Positions 53,481 to 64,000 of a DNA stretch of 64,000 nt are shown piece after piece. The position numbers and the translations under genes are program-made. Within the stretch, counting starts at the first letter, position 1, and each line of letters opens with the position of its first letter. This stretch comes from Gymnogyps californianus. Lineage: Eukaryota; Chordata; Aves; Accipitriformes; Cathartidae. The notes beneath the pieces are model-generated. The model saw nothing but the letters and a program-made list of their open reading frames with translations. It was not told where the DNA came from and did no database searches. The stretch lies in NCBI RefSeq assembly GCF_018139145.2, contig NC_059476.1:7601501-7665500 (forward strand). Direction: 5' to 3'.

Positions 53481-53989
53481 AGATGAACTCAGGTGGCCCT
53501 GTGCTTAAATATCTATGTATCTATTTATCATCTGCTAAGGTACAAACAGCTCATCGTTACAACAACCACTGAAGACGAAAACAGTATCCTTCACTCAGTC
53601 AATTCTAAAGCAGGAATCCAGTGTCTGGAAATACCAGTTTAACTTTTTTGAACATGAAAAGGAAAAAACAACCCTTTATCACAGACATTTTTCTGTCAGA
53701 AAAGCATTTCCCACCCTCTCCATCAAAACATGTCTACTACAGCTAACACGTATGTACTGAAAATGTAACCAGTTTGTTCTAATACAGACCCCTAACTTTT
53801 ATAGTTTCAAGCTCCAAAATATACTGGTTTACCATATTTGATTGGTGAGATTTTATGATAAAATTGCTGGTAATAATTGAGGCTGTCACGTATTCTAGCA
53901 CTCATATTCAGTTAGTTACTGAGTGGTTTATTTCCTCCTGTTTTAAAACATAAAGAAAAAAACATGGCATCTGCTCTTGCTAATACACG
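53481..53989. other. Unique DNA between two LINE remnants
   Basis: No gene and no recognisable extension of either neighbouring LINE fragment is seen. The interval is AT-rich. Confidence 0.6.
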
Positions 53990-54460
53990 TTTGCTATGCC
54001 TGTGTCCACTCTAGAACTAGCTAATGCAATTCCATGTCAGCATTTTGTAGGTCTTACTATTGCACTGATGAAGAAACTTCAGTTAGTCTGGAACTCAGCT
54101 GCTGAAATTTTGACTGACACCACGCATGAAAATCACATTACCCTGGTTGTAAAAAACCTTCTCTGGCTACCTGTAAAGTACAGGATTATGTGTAAAGTCC
54201 TAGTTATTAACTTACAAGTCCTTAAATTGACTTGGGTTTGAATACCTCAGAGACATTCTGGAACCATACATCCCCAGTCGTTTTCTTTGGTCTCAGTCAA
54301 TTGGATTAGTTCTTTTTGGCTGAAGACATTGAGCTACAGGGCATTTTTAGTGTTTGCTCGCTCCTCATGGAATTCATTAACCATGGAGGTCAGACTAGCT
54401 GACTCTCTAACATGCTCTAAATCTGAACTTAAGGTATACATTTTCAGATTGCTTATTAGG
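53990..54460 (+). mobile_element. L2-clade LINE remnant, C-terminal end of ORF2
   Basis: The plus-strand frame starting at 53996 gives KKLQLVWNSAAEILT, then HITLVVKNLLWLPVKYRI and CKVL. These match the well-known L2 ORF2 C-terminal text LQLVQNSAARLLT, HITPVL-x-x-LHWLPV-x-x-RI-x-FK. A stop lies at 54239-54241. The same frame then continues with WLKTLSYRAF (for RLKT-x-GDRAF), SSWNSLTMEVRLADSL (for LWNSLP-x-E-R-x-A-SL) and SKSELKVYIF (for FKS-x-LKT-x-LF), which is the usual end of the protein. No frameshift is seen over about 155 codons. The catalytic transcriptase core lies upstream and is missing, so the fragment has no enzyme activity. The initial Met is internal, not a real start. Confidence 0.9.
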
Positions 54461-57400
54461 ATGTATAAAAGTTATACGATTCTCTCTATTAGGTTTCTGT
54501 AGTCTTTTCACATATGTACTTATCTATGAGTGTCAGTATTTCAAAGCTAGAATTAGTCTCATCTAAGGGTTATTTTCCCCCTATGCACTGCAAGAAAAAA
54601 ACACTTTGTATTATTGCAACTTTTCCCAATAACTTTGCAGGGATCTGCAGAGAAGAGACTTGGCAGATGGAAATCCAATGCTTAGACAAGACATTCCTAG
54701 TTTTAAAGCATGTTTGACAACATGATCTAGATCAATATTTCCAGGAAGCACAGCAGGCAAAATAGAGAGCAACTCTCTTTTTTAAGTTTTTTGAAGTCTT
54801 TCATTCAAATATTATGAGTATTTGCTTTTGTTCTCAGTATTTGCTTTTGTTTTGTATTTGCATTTGTCTTCCTTTTTCTCACTAGTACACACCCAAAGAA
54901 GCTCCCTTGGTTTTAGCTGGTCTGCACCACAGTAAATGAGCACTGAAATCAGACATTAGACCAAATTAAGCTCTGATCTAAATAATTAATAAGACTAGAT
55001 CAGATCATAATTTTACTGTACTAACAGGCATTCTTATGGACCCCTATGTGGTGTGATAATACTTACGTTCCACAGTGGTACTGCAGGTGGACATATTCTA
55101 AATTATAAAAGCATAACAAACTTAAAAGGTTGACTAATGAGAAGCACGATCTAACAGTATTTGATTTGACCCTCCCCCTGTGTCCTAGGGAAAAGTCTGA
55201 ACTAGCTATAGAGAGGATGATGCAATCAAAAGAGGGAGGCGTGGATGCATCTAATCCATGAACGTGCTCCCTATATTGGTATATCATATAAAGAACAATT
55301 CCCTATCAGCAGTGTATGAATAACTGTGTCTTGAGCTTGCATGCCAACAGTTACGGGTAGATGTCATCACTTTAAAAAATAAAAGCTGTTTCTATAGACA
55401 TGCAAGATAGATTGGTGAATTTGCCTGGTTTAAATTAGGCTGAGTGGTTCATGATGGTGTAAGGAGGGGAAAGATATTTTAATAAAACTAGCCAAATCAA
55501 ACCTTCCCTGCCCAATCAACTTTTCACAGAACAGGTTGACAGAGTATTAAAAGCTGTTCCATTGCATTCTGCATGTGAAAAGGGTACCCAGCATCTAGAT
55601 TCGATAGAGCCCTAAATAGCTGTAGATAATTTATTCTAGTTATAGCTTTAAGTTCTGTTTTTCAGAGAATGAGAGTCTTACAAAAATGGTTTCCATGCAA
55701 ATCAAAACCAGCTGAAAGCTTGCCAAGGCCACGATGTAATTTAAGATGGCATTTAAGCTGCTCTGTCTTTTCTGTCTCTGGAGATATCATCATAAAATAA
55801 AAGAATTCATCAGGTAATGTTTTCTTCATTACTCAACTGCACAATTCTGAAGTGAAAAAGATAATTAGACATACAGTGCTGTCGACACATAGTTTATGAT
55901 GAGATTCTGATTAATTAGCTATGGTAAAAGGTTTTTATATAGTCATAATTAATTTATATTTCAAGAAAAAAGGCAAACAGACAGTACACAGATTTTAATA
56001 TTTCTTTCCTCTGACAGATTTATCAAAGTAATTCTGAAGTTCTGTTGAACCTACTGCACTTCATTGTTACCTTATAAAGCGGGAAACAGACATCTAACAG
56101 CACAACTAATATTGACTTTCTGGGGAGCCAGACAGCTTAACAATCTCACACCATTTTGAAAAATGCATTTTTTCTCTGCTGAACCAGCAAGTGAAACCAC
56201 TGTGAACTGCTCACCAAGACACACCTTGGTGTGGAATACATTGAATCAGCAATGCAAAATGTGGATGTAACACACAAGTTACCTTCTAAGTTCTATCACA
56301 CTTCCTTCTACCAAATTGACCTGATCTATAGTAGGACTGAGGTCAAAAGATGATTATTCCATATTTCCTTCACTTTTGCATATTGAGTATTAGCTAAAAG
56401 AGTTAGACACATTGTCTTCATATATTGTCATGTTAGCTCTAGACTTGTGCTCACACTCAAATCCAAACTCCCCTGACTGACCTTACAGGCTACACGTTGA
56501 TTTACGCTTTGGTTAACACCCGAGTGAGCCAACCAGCGCAGCAGGCAAAGAGAAGGATGATGCAAACTCAAGCAAATTCAAGTGTGTAGAAGAAATGCAA
56601 CTTGTTCAAACCATATGGTACAGAAAAAGTGAGCCTATACTCAGGCACAGATAACAAAGACAAAGCCACAGAGACTAACTGGTGTATCTTCAGTAAATTA
56701 CTGGCAGGGATTAATTTAATCCAAATAAGAGAGATGAAAACCTCACTGATCTTTGAGACAATCTTTAAACTGCATCACTGTGTTTTCACGTACAGTAGGC
56801 AGAGCACCTATGTACTATGATATAAAGTTTCATTTTTTCTGAAACAAACACATTACAAATTAATGTTTGGATATGAGGCTAAAGGTACAAGCACACATGC
56901 AACCACCAGATACTGACCAGGGACTGCTATTCACTTCTTTTAGTCACTTATTCTGAGAGAGACTTAGAGGTAAAGTCTCGTCTTGGGACCTTCATCCACA
57001 ACCACTGGAGACAGTAGGAGTCTTTCCAATATAATTTGGCTCAGCCCTTTGAAAAAGTTCAGGTGACACTTCAGCTATGGGCAGAATTAGAAAGACTGCC
57101 AAAAAACCTGTTTCTTCTCTTGTTTCAGCAAGAACCTTAGTGATAAAAAGTACCTTAAAAATCCTAAATTGCAAGATCCCAAGTAAGGTCCATTCAATTT
57201 CTGGTTAAGCTTATTTGATGCAGTATATTACTCAGAATGATTTGGAGCTATAAAAAATGTTACAATAGTGAAGATTCCTGAATAAATAATTCTCAATTAA
57301 GTGTTAGCACCTAATTATATTAACTTATAGTAATTACTGATTCAATTATGAAATTGAAGATTAACCTGAAAATGCAGACTGGCTAATTTATTTTTATGAT

Positions 57401-57924
57401 AGCTATACACTAATAGTACATGTAGTTGGGCTTCTCTAGGCACAAGCAAAGTAAGGGTTATTTTAACACTCATTTAGGAAGCTAGATTATCTTGCAACAC
57501 TTGAAGAATATCTGACTAAAATACCTACTGAATTGTGTCTGATATGATGTTGCATTTTATTACTCTATAGTCTCATGTATCTTGCACAGAAATCGGGGAA
57601 GAAATAGACCTTGATATTTATCATCTCTGTTTATGGTTTGTTTTTTTTTTGCAGTCAAAATTTGCATGGGGTGTTTCATGTCAGAATCTGACTTTTACAG
57701 TAAGTAAAAGAAGCAAACATATTTCCTAATACACTTGTGTTTGGATTTTGTCTTGGGAACAGGAAAGTTAGAAAATGCTTTATGGTTCAAATTTGGGTAG
57801 AGGGGAGAATAGATTCAACTGTCAGTCCAAATGATTTTAGCTAAGTATTTAGGGAAAGCTTTTGACTATTAAGAACAGTGAGATAGAGTAAGGTGAAGAT
57901 GACGTAGGTAAAGCTTCCTTCGGG
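54461..57924. other. Unique DNA, no gene recognised
   Basis: No gene or confident transposon apart from the three-unit tandem repeat at 54818-54870. Short frames (for example 55063-55287 minus, 56602-56820 plus) match nothing known. Confidence 0.7.
54818..54870. repeat. Three-unit tandem repeat, 17-19 bp period
   Basis: Units begin at 54818, 54837 and 54854, each starting gtatttgc and continuing tttg or a close variant. The first is 19 bases and the other two 17. A local minisatellite-like expansion. Confidence 0.85.
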
Positions 57925-57983
57925 TCAGGGAAGATGGACTAGATGAACTCCTGAAGTCCCTTCCAGACTGCAGATTTTATGAA
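57925..57983 (+). mobile_element. CR1 LINE 3' tail fragment
   Basis: The words gatggactagatgaactcc (57933-57952) and gaagtcccttccag (57953-57966), followed by gattttatga, match in order the CR1 3' end (ggactagatgac..., ggtcccttccaac, attctatgatt). Only the last 60 bases or so are recognisable; similarity upstream is lost. This is a severely 5'-truncated CR1 insertion in the opposite orientation to the copy at 5182-6327, and more diverged than it. Confidence 0.8.
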
Positions 57984-60900
57984 GGTGTGTAAAATAAGAC
58001 TTTCGGTGTTTTGATCTCTCACATAATCGCATGATTATAATTTTTCAAAAATTCAGTAAAATAAAAGAAATTGAAAGAAAATTATCATTTTAGTATATTT
58101 AGCATAGCAGAATAACTGCTAACTTTCTGTATTGTGTATGACTAAGGAAGGAGTTTTGCCACAGATTTGTACTTTAAAATCATATGACTAAAAAAATAAC
58201 ACCATGCTTTGGAACCTTAAACAGGTAATTTCTCCCAAGTGAAATTTTCAGTGATGATTTACTCATTGTGCTACTTACAATAAATATCATGATTCTCCAC
58301 TACAAAGATAACAAGCTGTATTTGTGAGCAGTGCATGTCGCATATTTAAGAAGTAACAAAGCAGTAAAGATTACTTCACGTGTACAGATTATGTATTATT
58401 TGTTAGTGTGTCACTTCCAGTACTCTTTCTTTTGCAAGCGAAAGTATAAAAAACATGTGATTAGCTATGACACTTTATGTGTTAGCTTTTACCCAGATAA
58501 ATGTCAGATTTAGATAATCCTATGGGATCTATGCTTCAAATGCTTAAAAACATGACTCTGGAAGTTTAAGAAAATATATACATACATATTATTGAGATTA
58601 GTATACCATATAGTACAGTCCTGCAATAATAATGTATGGGGCAGGATTGAGTTTAGCAACCATCTCCAAACATTTCCTATGTGAATTAGTGGAAACCAAG
58701 TACATGGTAAAGTGGAGTGGATTATTCAGTAAAGATGACTGTTAAATATATCATTTCTCCCTAATCCATCTCGGTCCTAGCATGTTTTTTAAAATTTCAA
58801 TCTCAAGTATATTTGTAACTTCCAGGAAGATAAAATATAGTCATCTTCCAAAAGTGACTGCTGTGGATAATTCTTTTTATTCTAATGCATGGGCTTTTGC
58901 ACAGGTAACTTCCTCTACCATTCCTTTGTGTTTGTATTTTTCCCATTTTACATACCAAGTATCTATAGAGTGCTCAGATAAATAAGCATCAGTATGAATA
59001 CCACTGCTGTAAAGGCAAAACATTTTTCTGCTGTAACAGGAGTTCCTACAACTGATCAACTTTTTTGGCCCATCATGGGCTAAATACCTGTTAATAGTCT
59101 GCAAGCCTTATGAAGTATCATGTTTATTAGACACGCTGTTCTTGGGAATTGAACATTGCAGGAAAATTTTGTAATTAATCCTCAGGCATTCAAATCCTTT
59201 TCCAAAATCAGTTTTGCTTTTGAATCTTGTCTTTTAAGACACAGTCAAAGTCAAGTGTACTATGATACTACCTTAATGGGAGAATTTATGTCTTGCAGAG
59301 CATCTCAGAGATACAAATAGTTTTAAGTGCATACTTACTGAGAGGGCTGCTGTATACCTACATCTTACTTCTTGGTCACATACCATGTTGCTATACAAGA
59401 AAGCGGAAAATTCCAGGCCCTGGCAATTTGTGCTTTTGACTTGCTTTCCTCATCAGAGTCTCAAACTGGAAAAATATAAAGAATTTAAAGATAATTTAAA
59501 AAAAAAGCAGTAAAATTCTTTGTACAACTTCATTTGAATTTTGGAGAAAGTCAGATTGTTTAACGTTTAAACAGAAACCTGTCACTACCCAACACAACGT
59601 AAACAAGTTATATAGGAGTTCACTGTCTCAGCACCACTTTCATCTCACTCTTTCCACTTCATGACTCATTTACTGCATGTTTCAGTTACTTCCAAGACAC
59701 ACTGTATTACTCTACATTCTCGTAAACATTAAATATTTTAAGAATTCTTTACTATTAAGAAGTTGGCAATTTCAGTCCGTGAAAGGACTGTAGGAGAGGC
59801 AATCGAGCTTTCCAATACGAAACAGAATCTGACACTGGACGTGTAGTAAAAGAAGTGTGAATAGCAAGGTTAACTTTGTACTCGAGTCCTCCCTTTCCTG
59901 TTGCTATTAAAATCTATTTCTTGCTGATGGTTAACTCACAAATGCAAAAATTACACACCTGTCTGCCAACTACGCACAGCTGCATAGATCTTGCTGCTGA
60001 TCCAACCATCTGCAAAATGCAGCAGCCAGTTAATGAAGAAATCCATAGCACTCTTAGGAAACAATACTTAATTTGCCAAGTGCTGCCTGCAACTCAAAAG
60101 AGGCATCCATTCCTTAGGATTCTTGATTAACAGCACTGGATTCAATCTGGGACCCTAAATGGACAGCCCAGCCAGTTTTAGTATTTCTGAGTTTCATCAA
60201 GGGCCTGATACAAACCAGACTGTTTTTGATTCATACACCAAAACAGACAGGCTAGAAGAATCAATCATCTCACTCATATCTATCCATAATAATCCACATC
60301 AGATAGACTTCTGCTGTGTACACACAGTTCAATATATAGAAAATATGTCATTGGGGCTTTCTGACACTTTGAAATATGTGTAACTAGATATACTAAGAAT
60401 TTAGAGTGGGAACACTAAATTTAGAATTGAGTACTCAGCACTGATTTAACTGGGCCCTTATCAAAACATTCATTTCCTCAGCAAAAAAAAAGAAACAGAC
60501 CAATGCTGTGCAGTTTTGAAAAAAAAAGGATGAAGAAAATATACTGGGTACTTACAACACAAATGATGGGCTGTTTAGAGATAAGGGATGATATAGATGA
60601 TGTCCCCATATCCTATTTCCTTCTCTTGGAAACCAGCTCTGTGTAAACTGCAAATAGGCAAGACAACATTTATGAGAAAAGAATAGGATTCTGTGTATTG
60701 TAAGTATCACATCTAATTTTTTAACAACGTTGCAATCCCAAAAGCTTTTGGAAAATTACTGTTGAAAAATAATGAGATATCATAAAACTACGGTTAAGAT
60801 GTGCTAAATTATGATGATCTGCCTGACACTCTCTATGTAGAATTAAGAAGAAACATTTTCCAAAATGCTTGTTGATTTACAACCATTAATTCCTCTTTTA

Positions 60901-61039
60901 TTTAAACAAATAATTCTTCCTGAAGTGTTTATTTCTAATCAAAGGCCATTTAAGGTATTTTTAAAAAATAGCACCCACTTAACAATGTGTGTTCAGTAGA
61001 CCCTTTCATCCCCCAAAATATACACACCAATTACCTTAC
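57984..61039. other. Unique DNA, no gene recognised
   Basis: No gene or repeat is recognised. A small hairpin with arms cagtcc and ggactg lies at about 59774-59791. Frames at 58782-59104 and 59876-60383 match nothing known. Confidence 0.7.
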
Positions 61040-61165
61040 CTTTTGCACAGACTATGCTATCCCAAAGAATCCCAACGTGCTTTGCAAATATAATTAACAA
61101 CATGGCACATCAACTTCCACTGCTGATATGCAACCGTTATTTCTGAAACCATCAGCACTTGGCAA
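61040..61165 (+). mobile_element. Possible SINE relic of MIR/CORE type
   Basis: The text ccaacgtgctttgcaaatat (61072-61091) followed by aattaacaacat resembles the part of MIR-type elements reading gcgctttacaaatattaact. The expected downstream core is only weakly present. Tentative. Confidence 0.3.
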
Positions 61166-63615
61166 TACTGTGTAAATGTTTAAAACAAAAGTGAAGAATC
61201 GGTTATCTGTCTAGGGGGCAAATACAATCACTTAACTTGGAATTTGGTTGGGATTAAGCATTGGGGTTTACAACCCATCTCTTATTATTGCATTCCCATG
61301 GTATCTTGATGGTTAGCATCCTTTAGCTGCATAATGGATGATAATGCTTGATTGGGTGACTGCCTCAGAAAGAAGGGTGCTACATAATGAATAAGCCTGG
61401 TTTTTGTTTTGTTTTGTTTTTTATAAGAGAATTCAAACCTTCTCCAAAATACGCATTTGGTATAGTTAAAAGGAAAGCAATTTTGGGGCAGCGGTAGGTA
61501 GGCTGGTTGCAGCAACTATAGCATCTAGAACCTGCTCACATTACATCCTTTCTGATTTTAGCTTTCAAGGGATTGTGAGGCAGCTAGCTACAGGCAGTCC
61601 TCTGGGTATCACCTGGCATATTCCTGACATACTGCCTACAGTAAAAGGAGTTGATTATTGTAGCTACAGAGACCCAACACATTGGAAGAATCTCAAGCTG
61701 GTCACTTAGACTATCCATACGGCCTGATACCATGGTAGCCCAACAAGGACTATCAAAGGATATACTAACGCTCTTAAACACAGCACAAGGCATTACAGCT
61801 AGAATACATAATGATTTTATGGTTCACGAATTTTGTTTTATGAAACAATAAATTGTGTTTACTTTCCCTGCTTATAAAAGAGGATGTGAGAATTCCTGGG
61901 TTGTTCCAAAAATGTAAAGCAGGATCAGCAGTAAAAGATGTTGAAGCAGCAGCGTTTCCCTGAGAAGCAGCCAACTTAGAAGTGGAATATGGATTAGTGT
62001 CATCAGGAGCAGCAGCAAGAGCTGCACAGGCAGTCTGATGGGGCACTTCCCTCGCACATCATTCTGCGGCTGTACAGCTGAGCCACTCAGAAAATCACAG
62101 CTGAAAAATTTTGTCCAGAACTATCAAGCAGATTTGCACCTTCTCTACACTCTGAATTTTACAGGTTACTGAATAAAGATGAATGAATATCTTATGTAGC
62201 AGGTGTAATTTTGATCTTTGGAAAAGAAAAAAGTAGCTCCACTACCATAAACAGTAATGGCATGAACTAGAGTTTGATGTGCCATACAGTATCTTTGCAG
62301 AAGTCTGTAATCTCTTGTTGGATGAGGAAAAGAAAAGCTCTTCTTAAACAATTCAGTCAATCTCTTCTTCAGATTCTTTTTTATTTGTGAAAACTGTAGC
62401 TGGGAAATCTCTAACATGTTCTGATATAACAAGGAAACACTCAATGAATTTTCTTCTTTAACATGTCATTTTGAGATTACCTAAACACCCTCATTAATTG
62501 CAAACTAACATGAAATATGCTAGAAATCAGTCTTCCACATTGATTCAGTCGTAGCATTAATTTCAGTCTCTATCTTTAACTGGCTATAGTAACAAACCTG
62601 CAGGGAGTTTGTGTATCTACCTCTCTTAGTTGAAACTGGCTGGCAAGTTCAAAAATTATGAAGGCGTTGATTACTGAATGATTGATAGTCTGACTGCAAA
62701 CACCATTTTTCTTTGAAAATATAGAAGACCAACCAATATTTATACTTTAAAGTTTTTCAAGTGGCAAAAGATATTTAAATTTAAGCTGCACAAGTTCAAT
62801 AATGTATTTTGTCAATTTTAAAACATTCTGACTTACCATAGGGCAAATTTACATCACCTTACTAGGTTCACTTAAAAAAAAAATATTCTAGAAGTCTGGG
62901 TTTACCTTCTAAGATGTCTCAAGGCGGGCACCTGAAATTGCAAGTACCAAAAGTGACAGCACACTTCTGCAAACATAAGCTTCTATTTCTAAAGCACAGA
63001 ATGTTATTATTCTTACTGACTTCCAGACATGGAAAAGCCTTATTTATTCACTACACATACACAGAACCACCTATCTAGTTTCTTTGCTCTTGTCTGGACT
63101 GAGTTGGTTTCTCACAGTATCTTTATTTCTGTCTCTTGAGTTTGCTCCTATATATCTTTTTGTGTTCTTGTTAACATTCTAAAAAAGTTGAAGAATTCAA
63201 ACTAATAAGTAAGTTTTCCAATATGACTATCTATAGTATTTACCACTATAACATTGGCTTCAAAAGACCTTCATGCTACCTAAGGAGTTGGTAATTCTTT
63301 GTTTTGCAAAGACTTCTGAACATTGAAGACTTTCTTGTATTCTCCTTCTGCTTAAGGTGAAACAGCTTTGACCATGAAGAAAGTAGCTCTGCCAGATTTT
63401 AAGGTAAAGATACAGTATGAAATACCTCCTTATTCATAGACTGTCCATTCCACGGTATAACATAATCACATGGCTTTTACTACCTAGCACGTCCTGGGAG
63501 TAGGTGAAAAGTAAGTAAGACAATTCCTAATTTTAATACTAAAGAACAACTCTGACCAGAGAGTTGCTTTACCCCAACGGGTTATTCCTTTGTGCCACCA
63601 GGAGACAAGTCAAAC
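61166..63615. other. Unique DNA, no gene recognised
   Basis: No gene or confident repeat. A (GTTTT)n-like run is at about 61400-61425. Overlapping frames on both strands at 61584-62057 show no known domain; the leucine-rich one at 61872-62057 is the minus strand of a gcagcag-rich interval. Confidence 0.7.
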
Positions 63616-63750
63616 TTTTTATCCCCATCCTACAGATGGGAACACAGAGGGAGCAAGACCAAATGACCTATCAAATCTGTGGGTGGTATCAATATCACAA
63701 GCAGGAGCTCATAACTTCCAAATCAGTTCTTAGACTACTGGCCAGTAGCC
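63616..63750 (+). mobile_element. MIR-like SINE relic
   Basis: The words tttttatccccatcctacag (63616-63635) and atgggaacacagagggagcaag match the MIR core (ttatccccattttacag, atgaggaaactgaggc). Further on caggagctcataacttccaa (63701-63720) and cttagactactggcc (63728-63742) fit the end of the family (ggagtcctgactccca, taaccactagacc). The spacing agrees. It is the best preserved MIR-like copy in the window. Confidence 0.7.
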
Positions 63751-64000
63751 TCAAATTGTGATCATGGGCCCTTGCAAACAGTCAAATTGACCGTACAGTC
63801 ATAATAACTATGCATTTAAATTACCCAATTTGTTATTATAATTACAAGTTTAATCTGAATTCTCTGTGTGTAATAAAATTTAGAACTACCCCAAATATGT
63901 TTCTCATAGTAGATTGCAATTTTTAATATCCTAACACTCTGCAGATGTCAGAGAAGGGTTACTGCGATCCCTATGTCTTTTAATATGCCCTAAAGATAAG
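63751..64000. other. AT-rich unique DNA to the window end
   Basis: Nothing recognisable is seen in the last 250 bases. Confidence 0.7.

Noticed and set aside
54955..55005. Inverted repeat ctgatct / agatcag
   Set aside because: Seven-base arms with a 17-base spacer in AT-rich DNA are expected by chance.
61872..62057. Leucine-rich minus-strand frame resembling a signal peptide or membrane segment
   Set aside because: It is produced by a gcagcag-rich interval read in one frame; the other frame over the same DNA is alanine-rich. No gene evidence.
1..64000. CRISPR arrays, operons, phage or bacterial mobile elements
   Set aside because: No regularly spaced repeats, no Shine-Dalgarno-led gene runs and no prokaryotic protein families; the CR1, L2 and MIR-like content shows vertebrate DNA.

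Overview
The window reads as noncoding nuclear DNA from a vertebrate, most likely a bird. The main evidence is a truncated CR1 LINE at about 5182-6327 whose 3' region and reverse-transcriptase sequence have the character of avian CR1. A second, short CR1 3' tail lies near 57.9 kb. The rest is AT-rich, has few repeats and holds no dense gene content. Crocodilians and turtles also carry CR1, but a window from either would normally hold many more recent repeats. The bird assignment is therefore an inference.

I found no protein-coding gene, exon, tRNA, rRNA or other RNA gene that I can support. The open reading frames are short, their translations match no cellular protein family I recognise, and their number and length are what AT-rich DNA gives by chance. 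The only recognisable protein homology is to LINE reverse transcriptases. The window is best described as intergenic DNA or the inside of a very long intron.

Layout: 1-3.2 kb unique; 3.2-3.66 kb an ancient CR1/L3-type LINE remnant on the minus strand; 3.7-5.2 kb AT-rich unique DNA with a striking palindrome; 5.18-6.33 kb the younger CR1 on the minus strand; 6.3-16.7 kb unique DNA with MIR-like SINE relics near 8.5 and 10.6 kb and a Z-DNA-prone GT tract at 9.8 kb; 16.7 kb a possible minus-strand MIR relic; 17-37 kb a long stretch of mostly unique DNA; 37.3 kb a tRNA-like relic; 38.4 and 39.2 kb a pair of diverged 95-bp direct repeats of unknown family; 43.6-43.9 kb a GC-rich island; 53.2-54.5 kb two ancient LINE remnants in opposite orientation (CR1 minus, L2 plus); 57.9 kb a CR1 tail; 61.1 and 63.6 kb further MIR-like relics.

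No genes act together here and no operon, CRISPR, phage or novel system is visible. The most useful leads are the L2 fragment whose frame is nearly intact over about 160 codons, the 95-bp repeat pair whose differences are mostly explained by CpG decay, and a few possible cis-regulatory sites. All of these need comparative data to test.
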